From Paragordius varius (Eukaryota > Nematomorpha): a stretch of DNA of 64,000 nucleotides. A program made the position numbers and the translations under genes. Positions 1 to 13,244 of this stretch are shown in pieces. Location of the stretch: assembly GCA_964247055.1 (NCBI GenBank), contig OZ176058.1, positions 3,658,001 through 3,722,000 of the forward strand. Direction: 5' to 3'. A model generated the notes under the pieces. The model had not been told where the DNA came from and did not search any database. It was given only the letters and a program-made list of their open reading frames with translations. The stretch's first letter is position 1; every line of letters begins with the position of its first letter.

Positions 1-109
1 ATAAAATTTGGCAAAATTGTATGATTATATTACGTAATAAACAGATTTGAAATTATAACTGGTTATTTTGAAAAGCGGCGGTCATTAATACATTTAAATC
101 AGAGGTATC

Positions 110-353
110 CAACACGCTGCTTCGAGACTTTATGTGCGTCCCGCGAAAAATTTGGAATCCATAATTTACTATATGCTCATAAAGTTTGATTCTAAATAAG
201 TATAATGGGCAAAAACTAGTTAAAATTTTTTTATATAATTTATATTTGAAATTTAATAAATTATTTATAAATCCCCATATACATTTCGATTGCGGCATCT
301 AAAGATTTTTCGTCTCAAAATGCGGCTCTCGACGCCATTTGATTGGACTTCAT
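110..353. mobile_element. hAT-like MITE (unit 1 copy)
   Basis: The left end reads CAGAGGTATCCAACACGC. The right end, best preserved in unit 2, reads in inverse as an eroded match. GC-richer CCCGCG and GCGGCTC patches sit just inside. These are the hallmarks of hAT-type ends, which have the form CAGGGGTGTCCAAC with a GCGGCCCGC subterminal patch. No transposase is present. It is duplicated in unit 2, so it predates the segmental duplication. Confidence 0.55.
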
Positions 354-2032
354 TAAATTAAATGTTTAAAATTAATTTAATTATAAATATGCATTAGTGA
401 GGACAAACTTACAATAAAAAGGATGCCCTCTTTTTCTAAGAAATGTAGTTAAAATTTCAGCACTCAAAGTCACCGGGGCCACATATGACCCAAGGGTTGC
501 GTGTTTCCATGCTCTAGAAGTTTAAAACTGATTAGATTCTAAGGTTTTTATTAAATACAGGCTAGAGGGTTTAAAAAAATTTATATTTGACATAAATTTG
601 AGAACGAATATATTTAATCAAAATTCGGTAATGACAGAAATGATCAGCATCATTGAATTAAATGGAAAAAAGATTTTTATAAATTTTAAACATTCTTAAA
701 CCGTTTCCAGCATGACTTATAGTATCAAGTACGCCTCAACAAATATGCTAAAAATTAAATTTTGAAAAATTGCATTTGATATCAAAATTCAGCATATATT
801 TAAATTCTTTATCGCGTCCTGTTTTTTTTATTTTTTTAAAGTGGACGAGCTATTTTAGTAGAGCAAAAAAATTGGGTTCGGATCTTATAAGATTTTTTTG
901 AAAACATTGTTTTGCTTTTTATATATAGTTTATTATATAATCTCGTGAAATTTTTTTGGAATGAAGCCTCTAGCTTTCACCAAAAAATTATATTAAAAAA
1001 AATGCACAATTCCACCATTTTCGGATATGAAACACTTACGACAAAAATTTAAATAACTTTCTCAAATCACTCGTAACGGTCATCACCAAAAGCGCATGAT
1101 AATCCTGATATATATAAATTTCAGGAGTTATTTTTTTGCAAGTTATTTTTACTGCATAAAATATAAATGGAAACATTTTTGCATTGAGTTTTGCCAGTAA
1201 ATAATAATTTAAAATTTTTTTTTCATAAATTCCATTTATCTGTATATTAAACATGTTAAAAAGTATTTTTTTTGACGTGGTTCAAATAAAAAGCTTATTA
1301 TATGATTTCAATCTTTTTATAAATTCTAAATATACGATAAAATGATACTAAATCGTAATATCTCAAGTTTTATAATTACATTTTTATTTGATCTTAGTTA
1401 GTTTTACTTTTTGCCCATTTTTTTAACTTAATATTTCAAAAACTAGGTCATGTTAGCAATTAAAAATTTTTGCTGTAAATGAATTTTTTGGTTATAAGAT
1501 ATTTTATGGAAAAAAATTTTGGTTAAAAAAATTACCCTCTTTTTGCACACAGTGTTATATGGTAAATTTAAGAGCTTTAGTATGATGAATTTTGCCCAAT
1601 ATATGTTTTTTAGTTTGTTTGATTCTTGATTACAAATTGAATTATTACCTGATTTTTAATTGTAAAAAAGATTTAAAATTAGTCTTCAAAAAAAGTACGA
1701 AAAAACTTTATGATATACTATGATATTATATCTTTACCATTACTGAAAATATTTGTTAGGGGTAAGAGTTTGCGACAAGGACGACAAAATTTTATAAACA
1801 TAATAAATTATTTTTTTACAAGGTCCCATTAAATTAATTTACACTTACATTAACATAAGTTAAAAGACACTTATTTGCAAATTAATGGATTTGAAATGGG
1901 AAGTTAATTAGTGGCATAATGGTTTTAAAATTATTTTAACCGGGTGTTTACCTTGAACACCAAAATATAAATATCGTAAGGTTTCCAACTATTTATTTTC
2001 TAAAATAATAGTTTTCTATTCTTGTATTAATT
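354..2032. other. Non-coding flank upstream of profilin-like copy 1
   Basis: I see no convincing gene. A dispersed repeat (TTCGGATATGAA, then CACTCGTAACGGTCAT) lies at about 1015-1110 and recurs at 9740, 11160, 19740 and 45590. The stretch 1380-1566 is the inner and outer part of a family F end, finishing ACCCTC then TTTTTGCACACAGTG. All of it is repeated in unit 2 (10364-12235). Confidence 0.6.
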
Positions 2033-3003
2033 ATGTGGTCGTTCTTCAACGTAAGTTATATAACTTTATATAATATGTAGAGACAAAGATCGGCAATACC
2101 ATGGGATCAGTCCTTAAAAGGTGTTCCCGCTATAAAATTATACGGTTTAATCTCTCAGGATACTCCGGACTCAATATTGTCCACAGGAACTACCATGTCT
2201 GTTGAATTTAGAAGTGCTTTCATTCAAGGTAAATATATTTTTTGAATGGTTGAAAATACCCAAAATCTAAAATTCGCTTAATACTTACATTTTAAAACTT
2301 TAACTCTAGGGCAAATAACCTAATAGTTGGAGGTTTAATTATATATTAAGTTAACAATACATAATACATTGATTAACCTTTTTATCAATTTTTGAGAGAC
2401 TGGTAATTGGTTTGATAATAAAGTGTTAAAAATTAAATGTTTTGTAATAATTTTTGATTGCATACGTAAAAGATAATTGTATGTAAATTACTTAAAACCA
2501 ACCATCACCTTATATTGTTTAGAAAAAGTTTTTAAACTCTCTTTCTCTCTATTTATTAAAAGGCTATTTTTCTTTGGTTACTTGTATTTTTATTCTTGCC
2601 CGTAATGACTAAAGATTGCTGAGGTGCGCGATACCTATTGGTATTGTCCGCTTTGTATTGTCATATATGAAAAATTATTACATGAAGCTATAAAACTTAG
2701 AACTATGCCTACGATAGGAATAAATATAAGATAAAGTGTATGCAACTATACAATTTATTCAATAATATAGATATTAACCTCTTTCGAAACGAAGGGTAAT
2801 AATGTAACTTATTAAAACACATATAAGATTCTTTTCAAGATATTGTCAACTTTATATCAAGTATTGTAATAAATGTGACACCCAAAGGTTTATGGGTGTG
2901 TTGCTCCTTAAATTTACCCTTATTATGTTTGAATTTTCGACAATTCCGTGAGTTTGACATTACCTTGAGAAATTTTCGAATTTTTTAGCATTTAAAGAAA
3001 TTA

Positions 3004-3063
<60 letters not shown>

Positions 3064-3291
3064 TTTGTGTTAGATGTGAAAAGCTATCCAAACCTCAATG
3101 GGAAAAATGTTAGAGTGGATGGAAAAAGCTACACAATTTCAAGTGTTAAAAATGGTATAGCCATTGGAAACGGAATTATAATAGGAAAGACAAATTCAAC
3201 ATACTTGTTTGTAGTTTGTGATGTGGCAAGCATAAACGAAGTATCCCCACTTGTTGAAACCACCATTGCGAAACTAAATGGAATCAAATAA
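2033..3291 (+). CDS. Profilin-like protein, copy 1 (three exons, 127 aa)
   Basis: Proposed exons are 2033-2050 (MWSFFN), 2081-2228 and 3074-3291 (TAA). Junction phases agree (0, then 1) and the sites are gtaagt/atgtag and gtaaat/tgttag. The 127 residues match the usual profilin length. The order also fits the fold: an N-terminal MW segment, then AIKLYGL...ILSTGTTM resembling the profilin stretch AAIxGxDGxxWA, then NVRVDGKSYTI followed by IIIGKTNSTYLFVV resembling the GxxY...KTxQxxxxxxY core, and a C-terminal helix VETTIAKLNG. If it is profilin, it would bind actin monomers and proline-rich ligands in the cytoplasm. Overall similarity is weak, so the family is an inference. Intron 1 is only 30 bp and ends in an in-frame TAG if retained. 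A (TA)n tract precedes the exon 3 acceptor. An AATAAA lies near 3412. Confidence 0.6.
3008..3062. repeat. (TA)n microsatellite before profilin-like exon 3, copy 1
   Basis: An uninterrupted TA dinucleotide run of about 54 bp ends some 10 bases before the acceptor TAG of exon 3. It occupies the place where the polypyrimidine tract would be. Confidence 0.95.
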
Positions 3292-5441
3292 TTTATTATA
3301 ACAAATTCGACTAAATTATTTATTAACCTGTTTACTCCTTATCACAACTCTAAATTATTTTTCGCACTAAAACTTAATGAATATTGTGTTATTTCTAAAT
3401 AATTCCGCATAAATAAATGTATTTCAAATAACCTTGGTATATAAGTTAGGTTTATTAATTCAGTGTAATGCATTACGTATAATATGAGTAAAGGTTATCA
3501 TTGAATCGCTTATTTATACATTATAAAAATCTTAAGCAGTTGAGGGTAGCTTATGCTGCAAAAGCTACATGTAATAGATATAAAACAAAAAAATGCATTT
3601 CAAAGCATTAAATGAGGAGGTGATTATACATTTTGCCCATTATATCAGCGCAATAAATAAAATTAATGCAAAAGATGGATGCCTCCAAAATGAGATGAAG
3701 ATTTTTACAATTTTACATTTTTTCTAAAAAAATTTACATCAAGCGCCTAAAAAGGTTAAAGAGACATATTTTTAATGGCTATGAAAATATTTTTTTTGGA
3801 TATTTAAATTTTAAATCGCCGTGGGGCATAAAACCACACCCCAAAAGGTCATGAAGTGTTATTAGAGTGAAATCTTTTCAACAAACCCAATTTTTCACAG
3901 TTAATTTAAACTGAGAAATTGTAAAAAACCTAAAAGATACAAATATTATTTTAATATTCCCATACTTTTTAAAATTTAATATTTTAATAACAAAATGGAA
4001 AATAAAAATTTAAATGTTAACCTTTACCTTTTTACTTTTTGCCTGTATAATTTCGTTTTCTACTGTAAATTGGAAATTATATAATGGAAAAAATAACCGT
4101 TTTTTAACAGAAATTTGGGGAAAAAATATACTTAAATTTTTTAATTTTTATCTTTATAATTTATATTTTTAATCTACCCACTTAATACACAATGACCCCT
4201 TTTATCGCAATGAATTATACTAAAATAAAAATTATACGGACAAAACATCAAAACTAAAAGACAAACATTGTTTTAAAATTTGATATTGCATAGGAATTAT
4301 TTTAAAATTTTTAATGATATACAATGCTGTATACTTTTATTTAGTAATAAGATTTAATAATTTGTTCAAGTTGTAAAAAATATTTGTTGAAAAATGGACA
4401 AAAACAAGAGCTCTATGAGAAGAATACTATAATTATTTATGAAATTTTACACTTGGATACAACACATTCATTTCAATCCTTCGATTCAAATTAGGGTCGT
4501 TAGATACCCCAGGCCTGTTAAATATTCAATACTTTAAAAAATGTGGAAGGAATTGAAACCATGGAAAATGTTTGCATTTATATAACATTAATAAAATGAA
4601 ATATAAAAAAAGTATTCAGAATACTTGATATTATTCATTTCAAACAAAATCCAAAGTATAAAAATTTGGTTATAAATGATATAAATACATTAGCTAAATT
4701 TATGAATAATACATAATAAAGCACTTTTTTTGACCTTAAATTTAGAAAATTAAATAAACACGATATAATGTAAAAAATGTGTAAAATAAAATTGCTAGTT
4801 TGATATGGAATTTATTTTTCAAACCTAAATTCTATTTAGGTTTTTTATTTATATAATTTTTATTAGGATAGAAGCATAAATTTTAATTAGGAACGTTTCT
4901 TTCAGTGGTTTTGAAAATATCAATTTGAATAGATTTTAGAATATTTAGATACCCTAATTTGAATCTGAGTGTTAAAAATGCCAGGCTGGAAACTGCTTAT
5001 AAATTTAAACATCATTTATTAGGGGAAATTAAGAAAGATTTGGTTTTTCTTTCATCGCACAATCGTTTGAGTTTGATTGTTCCTAGTATAAAAAACTTCT
5101 GTTTTTTTTCAAAATAAAATTTTTATCGTGTTTAAGTTGTGGTAAGTTGTCAAACTCACAAATGTATTTTTATTTCATTAAACATTATTTGATAGTATTT
5201 TAAAACTTTTAGTCGTATAAAACGCATTCAGTTGATTATGTATTTTTATGAAGAATGCTATTTTAATATAAATCAACAATATTCATTCAACCTGTTTTCC
5301 ATTATATATATATAAATATATATATATAGATTATATAAATAGATTTCCATATTTGATCGTTTATATTTTTGTTTGAGGTTACCTTTTATTGTGATGTATA
5401 TTTGAATATATTTTTCTAATAAATGATTTATAATTTTTTTA
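3292..5441. other. Non-coding flank downstream of profilin-like copy 1
   Basis: I see no gene. A partial family G dispersed repeat spans about 3620-3880 (GCGCCTAAAAAGG and following). The rest is AT-rich sequence shared with unit 2 (13473-15413) at moderate divergence. Confidence 0.6.
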
Positions 5442-5708
5442 TACCATTTACAGTTCAAATTTACCCTTGAACAATTTAATACACAACCCTTAATCAATTC
5501 AAATTCACCCTTGAACAATTTAAATTTACCCTTAAATAAATTATATTGTAAAATAAATTTTGTTTAAAATTAATATAATGTGGAAAAAATAATTAAATAT
5601 GTCATAAAAATATATTTTATATAATGATGAGTTATATAAGCCCGAAAACATTTAATTTTTGAGGATGAATTTGAATTGTTAAAGGGTGAATTTGAATTGT
5701 ACATGGTA
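5442..5708. mobile_element. Family B palindromic MITE, unit 1 copy
   Basis: It begins TACCATTTACAGTTC and ends in the inverse (GTACATGGTA), with TA on both sides. The arms carry degenerate GGGTGAATTTGAATTG repeats and the core holds the family's conserved AAATAAATTAT...GAAAACA stretch. It is present at the matching place in unit 2, so it inserted before the segmental duplication. Confidence 0.85.
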
Positions 5709-6207
5709 TATCCCAATTTATTTTCATATTCTGCGATTACGAGAATTTATGTTTTATCAAATAAATTTAACATCACAATCATTTTTTTTTAAAAAAAAAC
5801 AAAAATAGCAATAAAAATTTGGTAAAAAAATTATGGTGGATTCAGATAAAAGTTAATATTTTATTTTTTTTTTCCATTTTCCATTAACAATTTTTTCATT
5901 TTTTCCATACACGATCGCGTTGCAGATTGGCCTACTGTTGTGTGAAATTAGCAACCATTAAAATGCATACTGTATAACACTATTTTTAAATAAAGGGCTA
6001 ATTATTAGTGTTTTTGCTATGTAAACACATTTTTACAATATAAGATTTTCGCTGACCATCGCCCACACTTCTTAAAAATTTTTTTTATTAAATATAATTT
6101 TTCGTTACTCCCATAGGGCTCTTGTTTTTCCATTCTTTAACAAATATTTTTTACGACTTGAACATATCCTTATATGGAAACCATTGAGTAATCCATGTAA
6201 TAAACTA

Positions 6208-6463
6208 CAGTAAAAATTTAAAATACACGGAAAAAAAAGTAATAATATAAAGACACATATTTTTTTCTAAAGACAACCATACTTTAAAAATCTTGATTTT
6301 TTTAATTATAACTTATTATTTAATGCAAAGTTTGAAATAGATATATTTTACTAACACATTCAATTTTATATGTAACAATCATAGTTAAATAGCTTATAAA
6401 GGAAATTAAGGTTTGAAAGAGTATGGTTGTCATATGAAAAAGATTGTCTTTACATATTTACTG
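6208..6463. mobile_element. Family A palindromic MITE
   Basis: CAGTAAAAATT at the left and ATTTACTG at the right with TA on both sides. The arms pair throughout (GACAACCATACTTT against GTATGGTTGTC), as in the other family A copies. Confidence 0.85.
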
Positions 6464-7039
6464 TAAAATTAATCCAATGCCTATTTTCAATTAGGTATTA
6501 GGTAGGGCTTCTCACTAAAAAAACCATATATAAATTTAAAACTAATTTTCAAAAAATCTATTAAACCATACGATTGCTATTTTCTGCAGAAACTCATTTT
6601 TACAAAAACTCCTAAAATACTTTAATGATTGCTTCAAACTAGGGTTCCAGGCACAACGGTTTCACATTCTACATTTCTTAAAAATCTAGCGGTCCGAATA
6701 AAAAATATAATCACATGGACATTAATAAATATTTTATTTAAAAAAATAAAACTAATATGCATATTTCACCCATGTTATTTGCCAACAACTTTTAACTTAA
6801 CTTTCGTGGCCTTTTGGGGTAATTTTTACCCCAGGTCCATTTAAAATTTAAATACTAACACAAAATACTTTTGACATTGGGCCAAATTAATATACGCTTT
6901 TAGCCGCATGTTAAAAATATGAAATTGTAAAAAATCCTCATCACACACTTTTTCGCCGTTATTCATTTTAAAATCCCTAATGCAAGAGGATATGTATATT
7001 ATGCTTATAATATAGAGATAAGGGTTTATAATTATATTT

Positions 7040-7386
7040 AAACCAAGACAACTTCAAGCTGAAATCGCCCCATCCCTAACTCATTGGAATAATCCCGCCA
7101 CTGCTTTAATCGCAAAAAAGGTTTTAGAGATGGCTCTTTTGAGTATCTAGTCCGTGTATATCATTAAATAATGACAGAGCTCTTGCCTTTTTCCACAAAA
7201 GATTCTTTGGATAGCCACCCCCTTTCCTCCAATCTTTAAGACGAAGGGAGAATTCAGGTTAATAATCACCAAAAAAAAATACTAGCATTGTTTTCCGATT
7301 GCTTCAAAAAATTACCCAAGAAAATCGTAAACAAGTCAGAAAATGCATTATCAAGCACAGAGAGAACATTTAATAGCTTTTTGTAA
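7040..7386 (+). pseudogene. Coding-like island of unknown origin, probably broken
   Basis: This stretch is richer in G+C than its surroundings and translates into protein-like sequence in two successive + frames. The first includes APSLTHWNNPATALIAKK. The second begins at an ATG (7171) and includes ALFSDCFKKLPKKIV. The frame is not continuous, so it looks like a decayed gene fragment or exons whose borders I cannot set. I do not recognise a family. Unit 2 has no counterpart. Confidence 0.3.
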
Positions 7387-7789
7387 TAGTATATGATATA
7401 TAAGAATTGACCCTTTTTCCCCTTTGACTTATGAATTTTGAACCCAAACTATAATAAGAAATATAATGCTTATTATATAATACCTTTTTCAAAATGGTAA
7501 ATAACAACACAAATAGCTTCGACTCCACAAATGGAGAATAGTTATCAAATATATATGAATGAAGAAATAAAAAATAATCTGTTTATATGCATTACTTTAA
7601 AAAATAATTAATGCGTGAATAAATTATCTTGTCCTAACCCAAATCATAGAATCAGCTGTGTTGTGATTTTTCTATTTTCAATTTACTATTTAGTAAATAA
7701 TCATATACACCAATAGCAAAATAAAACATTCTTTAGTTTACAGACGTAATGTAAAGGGTTATGTGTGGATAATTTATAATGCCTATAAT

Positions 7790-7868
7790 AGGATAACTTC
7801 CGAGTAGACGATATTCTTCCCAAATTCCGAGATAGTTCACCCATCCCGCCAACGGATCACGAAATAGA
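7790..7868 (+). other. Short coding-like stretch, unassigned
   Basis: A GC-richer open stretch after a TATAATAG reads DNFRVDDILPKFRDSS and continues to a stop. It may belong with the island at 7040-7386. No donor site is evident and the family is unknown. Confidence 0.2.
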
Positions 7869-8870
7869 TTGAATTTATATATGTTTACAATGTAAAAAGA
7901 TAATAATTATATGTATCTAAAAATATTTATATCTGTAAAATAGACATAATATAGGCCGTTTGTCCAAAAGGTAATCTAATAAATCTTAGATTGTTAAAAC
8001 AATCAACAGAATCATTAACCTAGTCAGCGCACAAAATTTAGGGGCTATATAAAATAGCTCTATGAATTATATATATTCTGATAGAATATATCCTAATTTT
8101 CATGTTGATTTTAGTGTTTTGTCTTACGAGAAATATAAGAAATGAAATTTACATTTGTGGAGTGGTTTCCACTTCAACAAAATATTTGGGCATATTTTCA
8201 TAAATTAATTTTTTGGGGAAAGCTAGATGCGTCATAAAATATCTTATATTATATATATAAAAGGATAACTTTGTTTTTATACAATTTTGAATTGTAAATG
8301 GGGGTTACAAAAGCCCAAAATTTGTTGGACTCATCTAAAACGGGACAAACAAATGCTCGAATACCGGATAAAAGTTAAAAAATTTTAATTCATAAATTAT
8401 TTTCTCGAAAATTAAATTTTTTGCCTTAAATTTCCATTTATATAGTAAAATTTTGATTAAGAAGTATGGTCGAAACGGTAATTATAGTTTAAGATATTAT
8501 GACAACACTTTTTCGATATAATTGTCCAGTGGTATATATAAAGTGTATATATTCTGATAGGAAAACGTGTCGGGATATCATGGTGTTATTGAATATGATC
8601 TACGAGTCAGTTAAGAATGTTTTTTTGTGGCAAGTGCTACAATCATAAAATGGTAAATTTGCCATTGAAATAATTTTTTTTGGTGAAAGGTACTTTATTT
8701 CATAAAATATCGCTAAAATACATTTAAGTACATATTTTTTTATTTTTAGATGTGGGCTTCGGAAATCCAAAATTTTTTCGCTGTTCTAAAACGGGCTAAT
8801 TTTTTTATTAATCTCAAAAATGATCGAATTCCTGATAAAAATAACAAATATATCCAAATTTTGATATCAA

Positions 8871-9998
8871 CTAAAAATATTTTTGAAAATTGCAATACTT
8901 TTTTAATATAATTTTTGGCAAAATTTTGTTGAAGCGTAGACCATACTGTTTTGAGGTTGATAGCAACAGTATATAAACGCTTTTAAATTCAAACACTATC
9001 CTATATTATTCGATGATAGTAAACATTTTTAATCGCTTCAAATTTCAATTTTAAAGTTCGTTTGCTTTTGAATTTAGGTGAATTTTTGTAAAAAATAATT
9101 TATTTTTAAAAAATTTTTTAATACAACGGAATATTTTAACTAAAATTATGACAAATGTTCAGCATTATCAAACTATACAGATAATGTATTTATATGTTAA
9201 AGCGTTTTATACCGTTTTTATGGTGTAGAGCTCAATCATATAACTAAACTAGTAAGTTATCTTAAATAAAATTTAATTATCAAACATTGTTCTCCTAAAT
9301 TACATCAAAACTTATATTTTTTTACAGTTTTGTAGCTAAAAAATATAGAGAAAATTGGGACAGCATCAATACACGATTTAATCAAACAGCTGATTTTAAA
9401 TCAATAATTATTATATTAATGAAGGTAAAATGCATATTTAAGGCTTACTTTAGTTATTTATTTATTTATATTTTTACCATAAATTATTTATATTTGCCTA
9501 TCATATAAACGATTTGAAAAACATAAAATAAAAAATGGCGACGAAAAAGTTTGAGAGGAGTATTTTTTAATATTAGTTTATATTTTAAATTTTTTTTATA
9601 ATGCGCTTAAAAAGCTAAATAAAGCATCCTTTTAAATTCGTCCCAAAACTTTTATAATCAAGATTTCCAATAAAATCGCTATGGGATATAAGAGTAATCC
9701 AAAAGGAACTGTTAAGAACGTGCACAAATTTTACCATTTTCTGATATGAAGCAATTACTAGAAAAGTATAATAATTTATAATCATTGTAAGCCATCATGA
9801 GTATCAACACTCCAATTGTAACGAACAAATCGCATACCACCACCCTAATTATTTGTGAAATATATCGTTACGTTTCGTATATATTTGATTGTTAAAGAAA
9901 AAAACTTAATTCATATGGTAATAATAGGGCTGGGTTATGTCTACAGTCATCATTAATGATGATAGTCATCATTATCAAAAGTGTAAAAAAGTATGTTG
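8871..9998. other. Non-coding end of unit 1 with family G repeat
   Basis: This matches 16975-19860 in unit 2. It includes the empty site (near 9151) of the 1006-bp element of unit 2. A family G repeat spans about 9330-9740 with the ATGGCGACGAAAAAGTTTG core at 9534. Confidence 0.65.
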
Positions 9999-10108
9999 TA
10001 ACGAAAATAAAATTTGGCAAAATTGTATGATTGCATGATATTTATTACGTAATAAACAGATTTGAAATTATAACTGGTTATTTTGAAAAGCGGCGGTCAG
10101 AAATACAT

Positions 10109-10363
10109 TAGAGGTATCCAACACGCTGCTTCGAGACTTTATGTGCGTCCCGCGAAAAATTGGAATCCATAATTTACAAAATGCTCATAAAGTTTTCATT
10201 TTAAATAAATATATTAAATGGGTGAAAACTAGATAAAAAATTTTTTATACAATTTATGTTTGATATCTAATAATTTATGGATGCTCATATACATTTCGAT
10301 TGCGACCTCTAAAGATTATTCGACTCTAAATGCGGCTCTCGACGCCATTTGTGTTAGATATCA
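10109..10363. mobile_element. hAT-like MITE (unit 2 copy)
   Basis: This is the unit 2 counterpart of the element at 110-353. Its right end, with GTGTTAGATATC preceded by a GCGGCTC patch, matches the inverse of the left end GGTATCCAACACGC better than in unit 1. It is non-coding. Confidence 0.55.
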
Positions 10364-12235
10364 TCAAATTAAATGTTTAAAATTAATTTAATTAACTATC
10401 CTAATCATTAATTTATGTGTCTTGTATCATACTTCATAATCATGTTTGTAGGGATTTAATGCAAAGTTAAAGTGTAAGTGAAGGAATCATGGTGTGGTCT
10501 GAAAAATTATTTAGCAGTTGGTTTGTACTAGACAGAAATTCTACAAAGCCTCTGGTTGCTAAAAATAAGCATCAGTAAGGACAAATTTACAGTAAAAAGA
10601 TGCTCTCTTTTACTATGAAATGCAGTTCCGGGCAGCACTCAAAGTCCCGGGGTCACATTAAACCTCCCTGGTATAGTAGTTTTAAAACTGGTTAGTTTCT
10701 AAGGTTTTTATCAAATACAGGCTAGAGGGTTAATAATTGTATATTTGACATAAATTTGACGAATATTTTGATCAAAATTCTGTAATGACAGAAATGTTTT
10801 GCATCATAGAATTAGATGGAAAAAGGATTTTTATAAAATTTTAAAACGTTTTTGAACCGTTTCACCATGACTTAATATAGTATGATTTACGCTTCAACAA
10901 ATTTAAAATTAAATTTTCAAAATATATGCATTTGATATCAAAATTTAGCCTATATTTAAAATCTTTATCGCGTCCCGTTGTTTTTGTTGCCTTAAAATGT
11001 ACGAGCTATTTAAAAAAGCGAAAAATTGGGATTTTCGTAGCTTAATTAAAATTTTTTGAAAACATTGTTTTGCTTTTTATATGTAGTTTATAATATACTC
11101 TCAAGATAATTTTTGAAAAGAATCCTTTAGCTTTCACCAAAAAATTATATTTAACAAAAGTGTACAAAACTCACCATATTCGGATATGAAGCACTTACGA
11201 CAAAAATGTAAATAACCTTTTTATATCACTCGTAACGGTCATAACCAAAAGCATATGATAATCCTTATACATTTAACTAGCAGAATATATAATTTTTCAG
11301 ATTATTTATTGTAGAAATTATTTTCACCTCATAAAATAGTGAACATTTTTGTATAGTGGAAGTTATTTTCACTGCATAAAATATAAATGGAAACATTTTT
11401 GCATTGAGTTTTGCCAGTAAATAATAATTTAACATTCTTTTTCATAAATTCCATTATATATCTGTATATTATACATGTTAAAAAGTAATTTTTTGACCTG
11501 CTTCAAATAAAAAGCTTATTATATGATTTCAATCGATTTATACTTTATAAATATACGATAAAATGATACTAAATTGTAACAAGTTTTATCATTACATTTT
11601 AATTTGATCTTACTTAGTTTTACTGCCCATTTTTTTTAACTTAATATTTCAAAAACTAGGTCGTCGTCATCAAATAAAATTTTTTGCGGTAAATGAATTT
11701 TCTGGTTATAAGATATTTTATGGAAAAAAATTTTGGTTAAAAAAATTACTCTCTTTTTGCACACAGTGTTATATGGTAAATTTAAGAGCTTTAGTGTAAT
11801 GAATTTTGCCCAATATATGTTTTTTAGTTTGTTTGATTCTTGATTACAAATTGAATTATTACCTGATTTTTAATTGTAAAAAAGATTTAAAATTAGTCTT
11901 CAAAAAACTACAAAAAAACTTTATGATACACTATGATAATATATCTCTTGACCATTACTGAAAATATTTGTTAGGCGTAAGAGTTTGCGACAGACAAAAT
12001 TTTATAAACATAATAAATTATTTTTTTACAAGGTCCCAATAAATTAATTTACTCTTACATTAACATAAGTTACACTTATTTGCAAATTAATGGATTTGAA
12101 ATGGGAAGTTGATTAGTGGCATAATGGTTTTAAAAGTTTTTTAACCGGGTGTTTACCTTGAACACCAAAATATAAATATCGTAAGGTTTCCAACAATTTA
12201 TTTTCTAAAACAATAGTTTTCTATTTGTAATAATT

Positions 12236-13194
12236 ATGTGGTCGTTCTTCAACGTAAGTTTATATAATATGTAGAGACAAAGATCGGCAATACCATGGGA
12301 TCAGTCCTTAAAAGGTGTTCCCGCTATAAAATTATACGGTTTAATCTCTCAGGATACTCCGGACTCAATATTGTCCACAGGAACTACCATGTCTGAACTT
12401 AGAAGTGCTTTCATTCAAGGTAAATATATTTTTTGAATGGTTTAAAATACCAAAAATCTGAAATTCGCTTAATACTTACATTTTAAAACTTTAACTCTAG
12501 GGCAAATAACCTAATAGTAGGAGGTTTAATTATATATTAAGTTAACAATACATAATACATTGATTAACCTTTTTATCAATTTTTGAGAGACTGGTAATTG
12601 GTTTGATAATAAAGTGTTAAAAATTAAATGTTTTGTAATAATTTTTGATTGCATACGTAAAAGATAATTGTATGTAAATTACTTAAAACCAACCATCACC
12701 TTATATTGTTTAGAAAAAGTTTTTAAACTCTCTTTCTCTCTATTTATTAAAAGGCTATTTTTCTTTGGTTACTTGTATTTTTATTCTTGCCCGTAATGAC
12801 TAAAGATTGCTGAGGTGCGCGATACCTATTGGTATTGTCCGCTTTGTATTGTCATATATGAAAAATTATTACATGAAGCTATAAAACTTAGAACTATGCC
12901 TACGATAGGAATAAATATAAGATAAAGTGTATGCAACTATACAATTTATTCAATAATATAGATATTAACCTCTTTCGAAACGAAGGGTAATAATGTAACT
13001 TATTAAAACACATATAAGATTCTTTTCAAGATATTGTCAACTTTATATCAAGTATTGTAATAAATGTGACACCCAAAGGTTTATGGGTGTGTTGCTCCTT
13101 AAATTTACCCTTATTATGTTTGAATTTTGGACAATTCCGTGAGTTTGACATTACCTTGAGAAATTTTCGAATTTTTTAGCATTTAAAGAAATTA

Positions 13195-13244
<50 letters not shown>

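Larger units (their letters stand above)
5936..8870. other. Segment present only in unit 1
   Basis: After 5935 the two units part and rejoin near 8870/16975, so about 2.9 kb was lost from unit 2 or gained by unit 1. It contains a family A MITE (6208-6463), a coding-like island (7040-7386) and a short GC-richer stretch (7790-7868). Otherwise it is AT-rich non-coding DNA. Confidence 0.75.
1..9998. repeat. Tandem segmental duplication, unit 1
   Basis: The first about 10 kb is repeated at 10007-19860. The opening bases, both hAT-like ends near 110 and 353, the profilin-like gene, the AT tract, the family B element and the last kilobase all recur in the same order. Unit 1 has a segment of about 2.9 kb (about 5936-8870) that unit 2 lacks. 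The left boundary may lie before the window. Divergence is patchy: gene and intron 2 are near-identical, while the flanks differ by perhaps 5-10% by eye plus indels. Confidence 0.9.
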
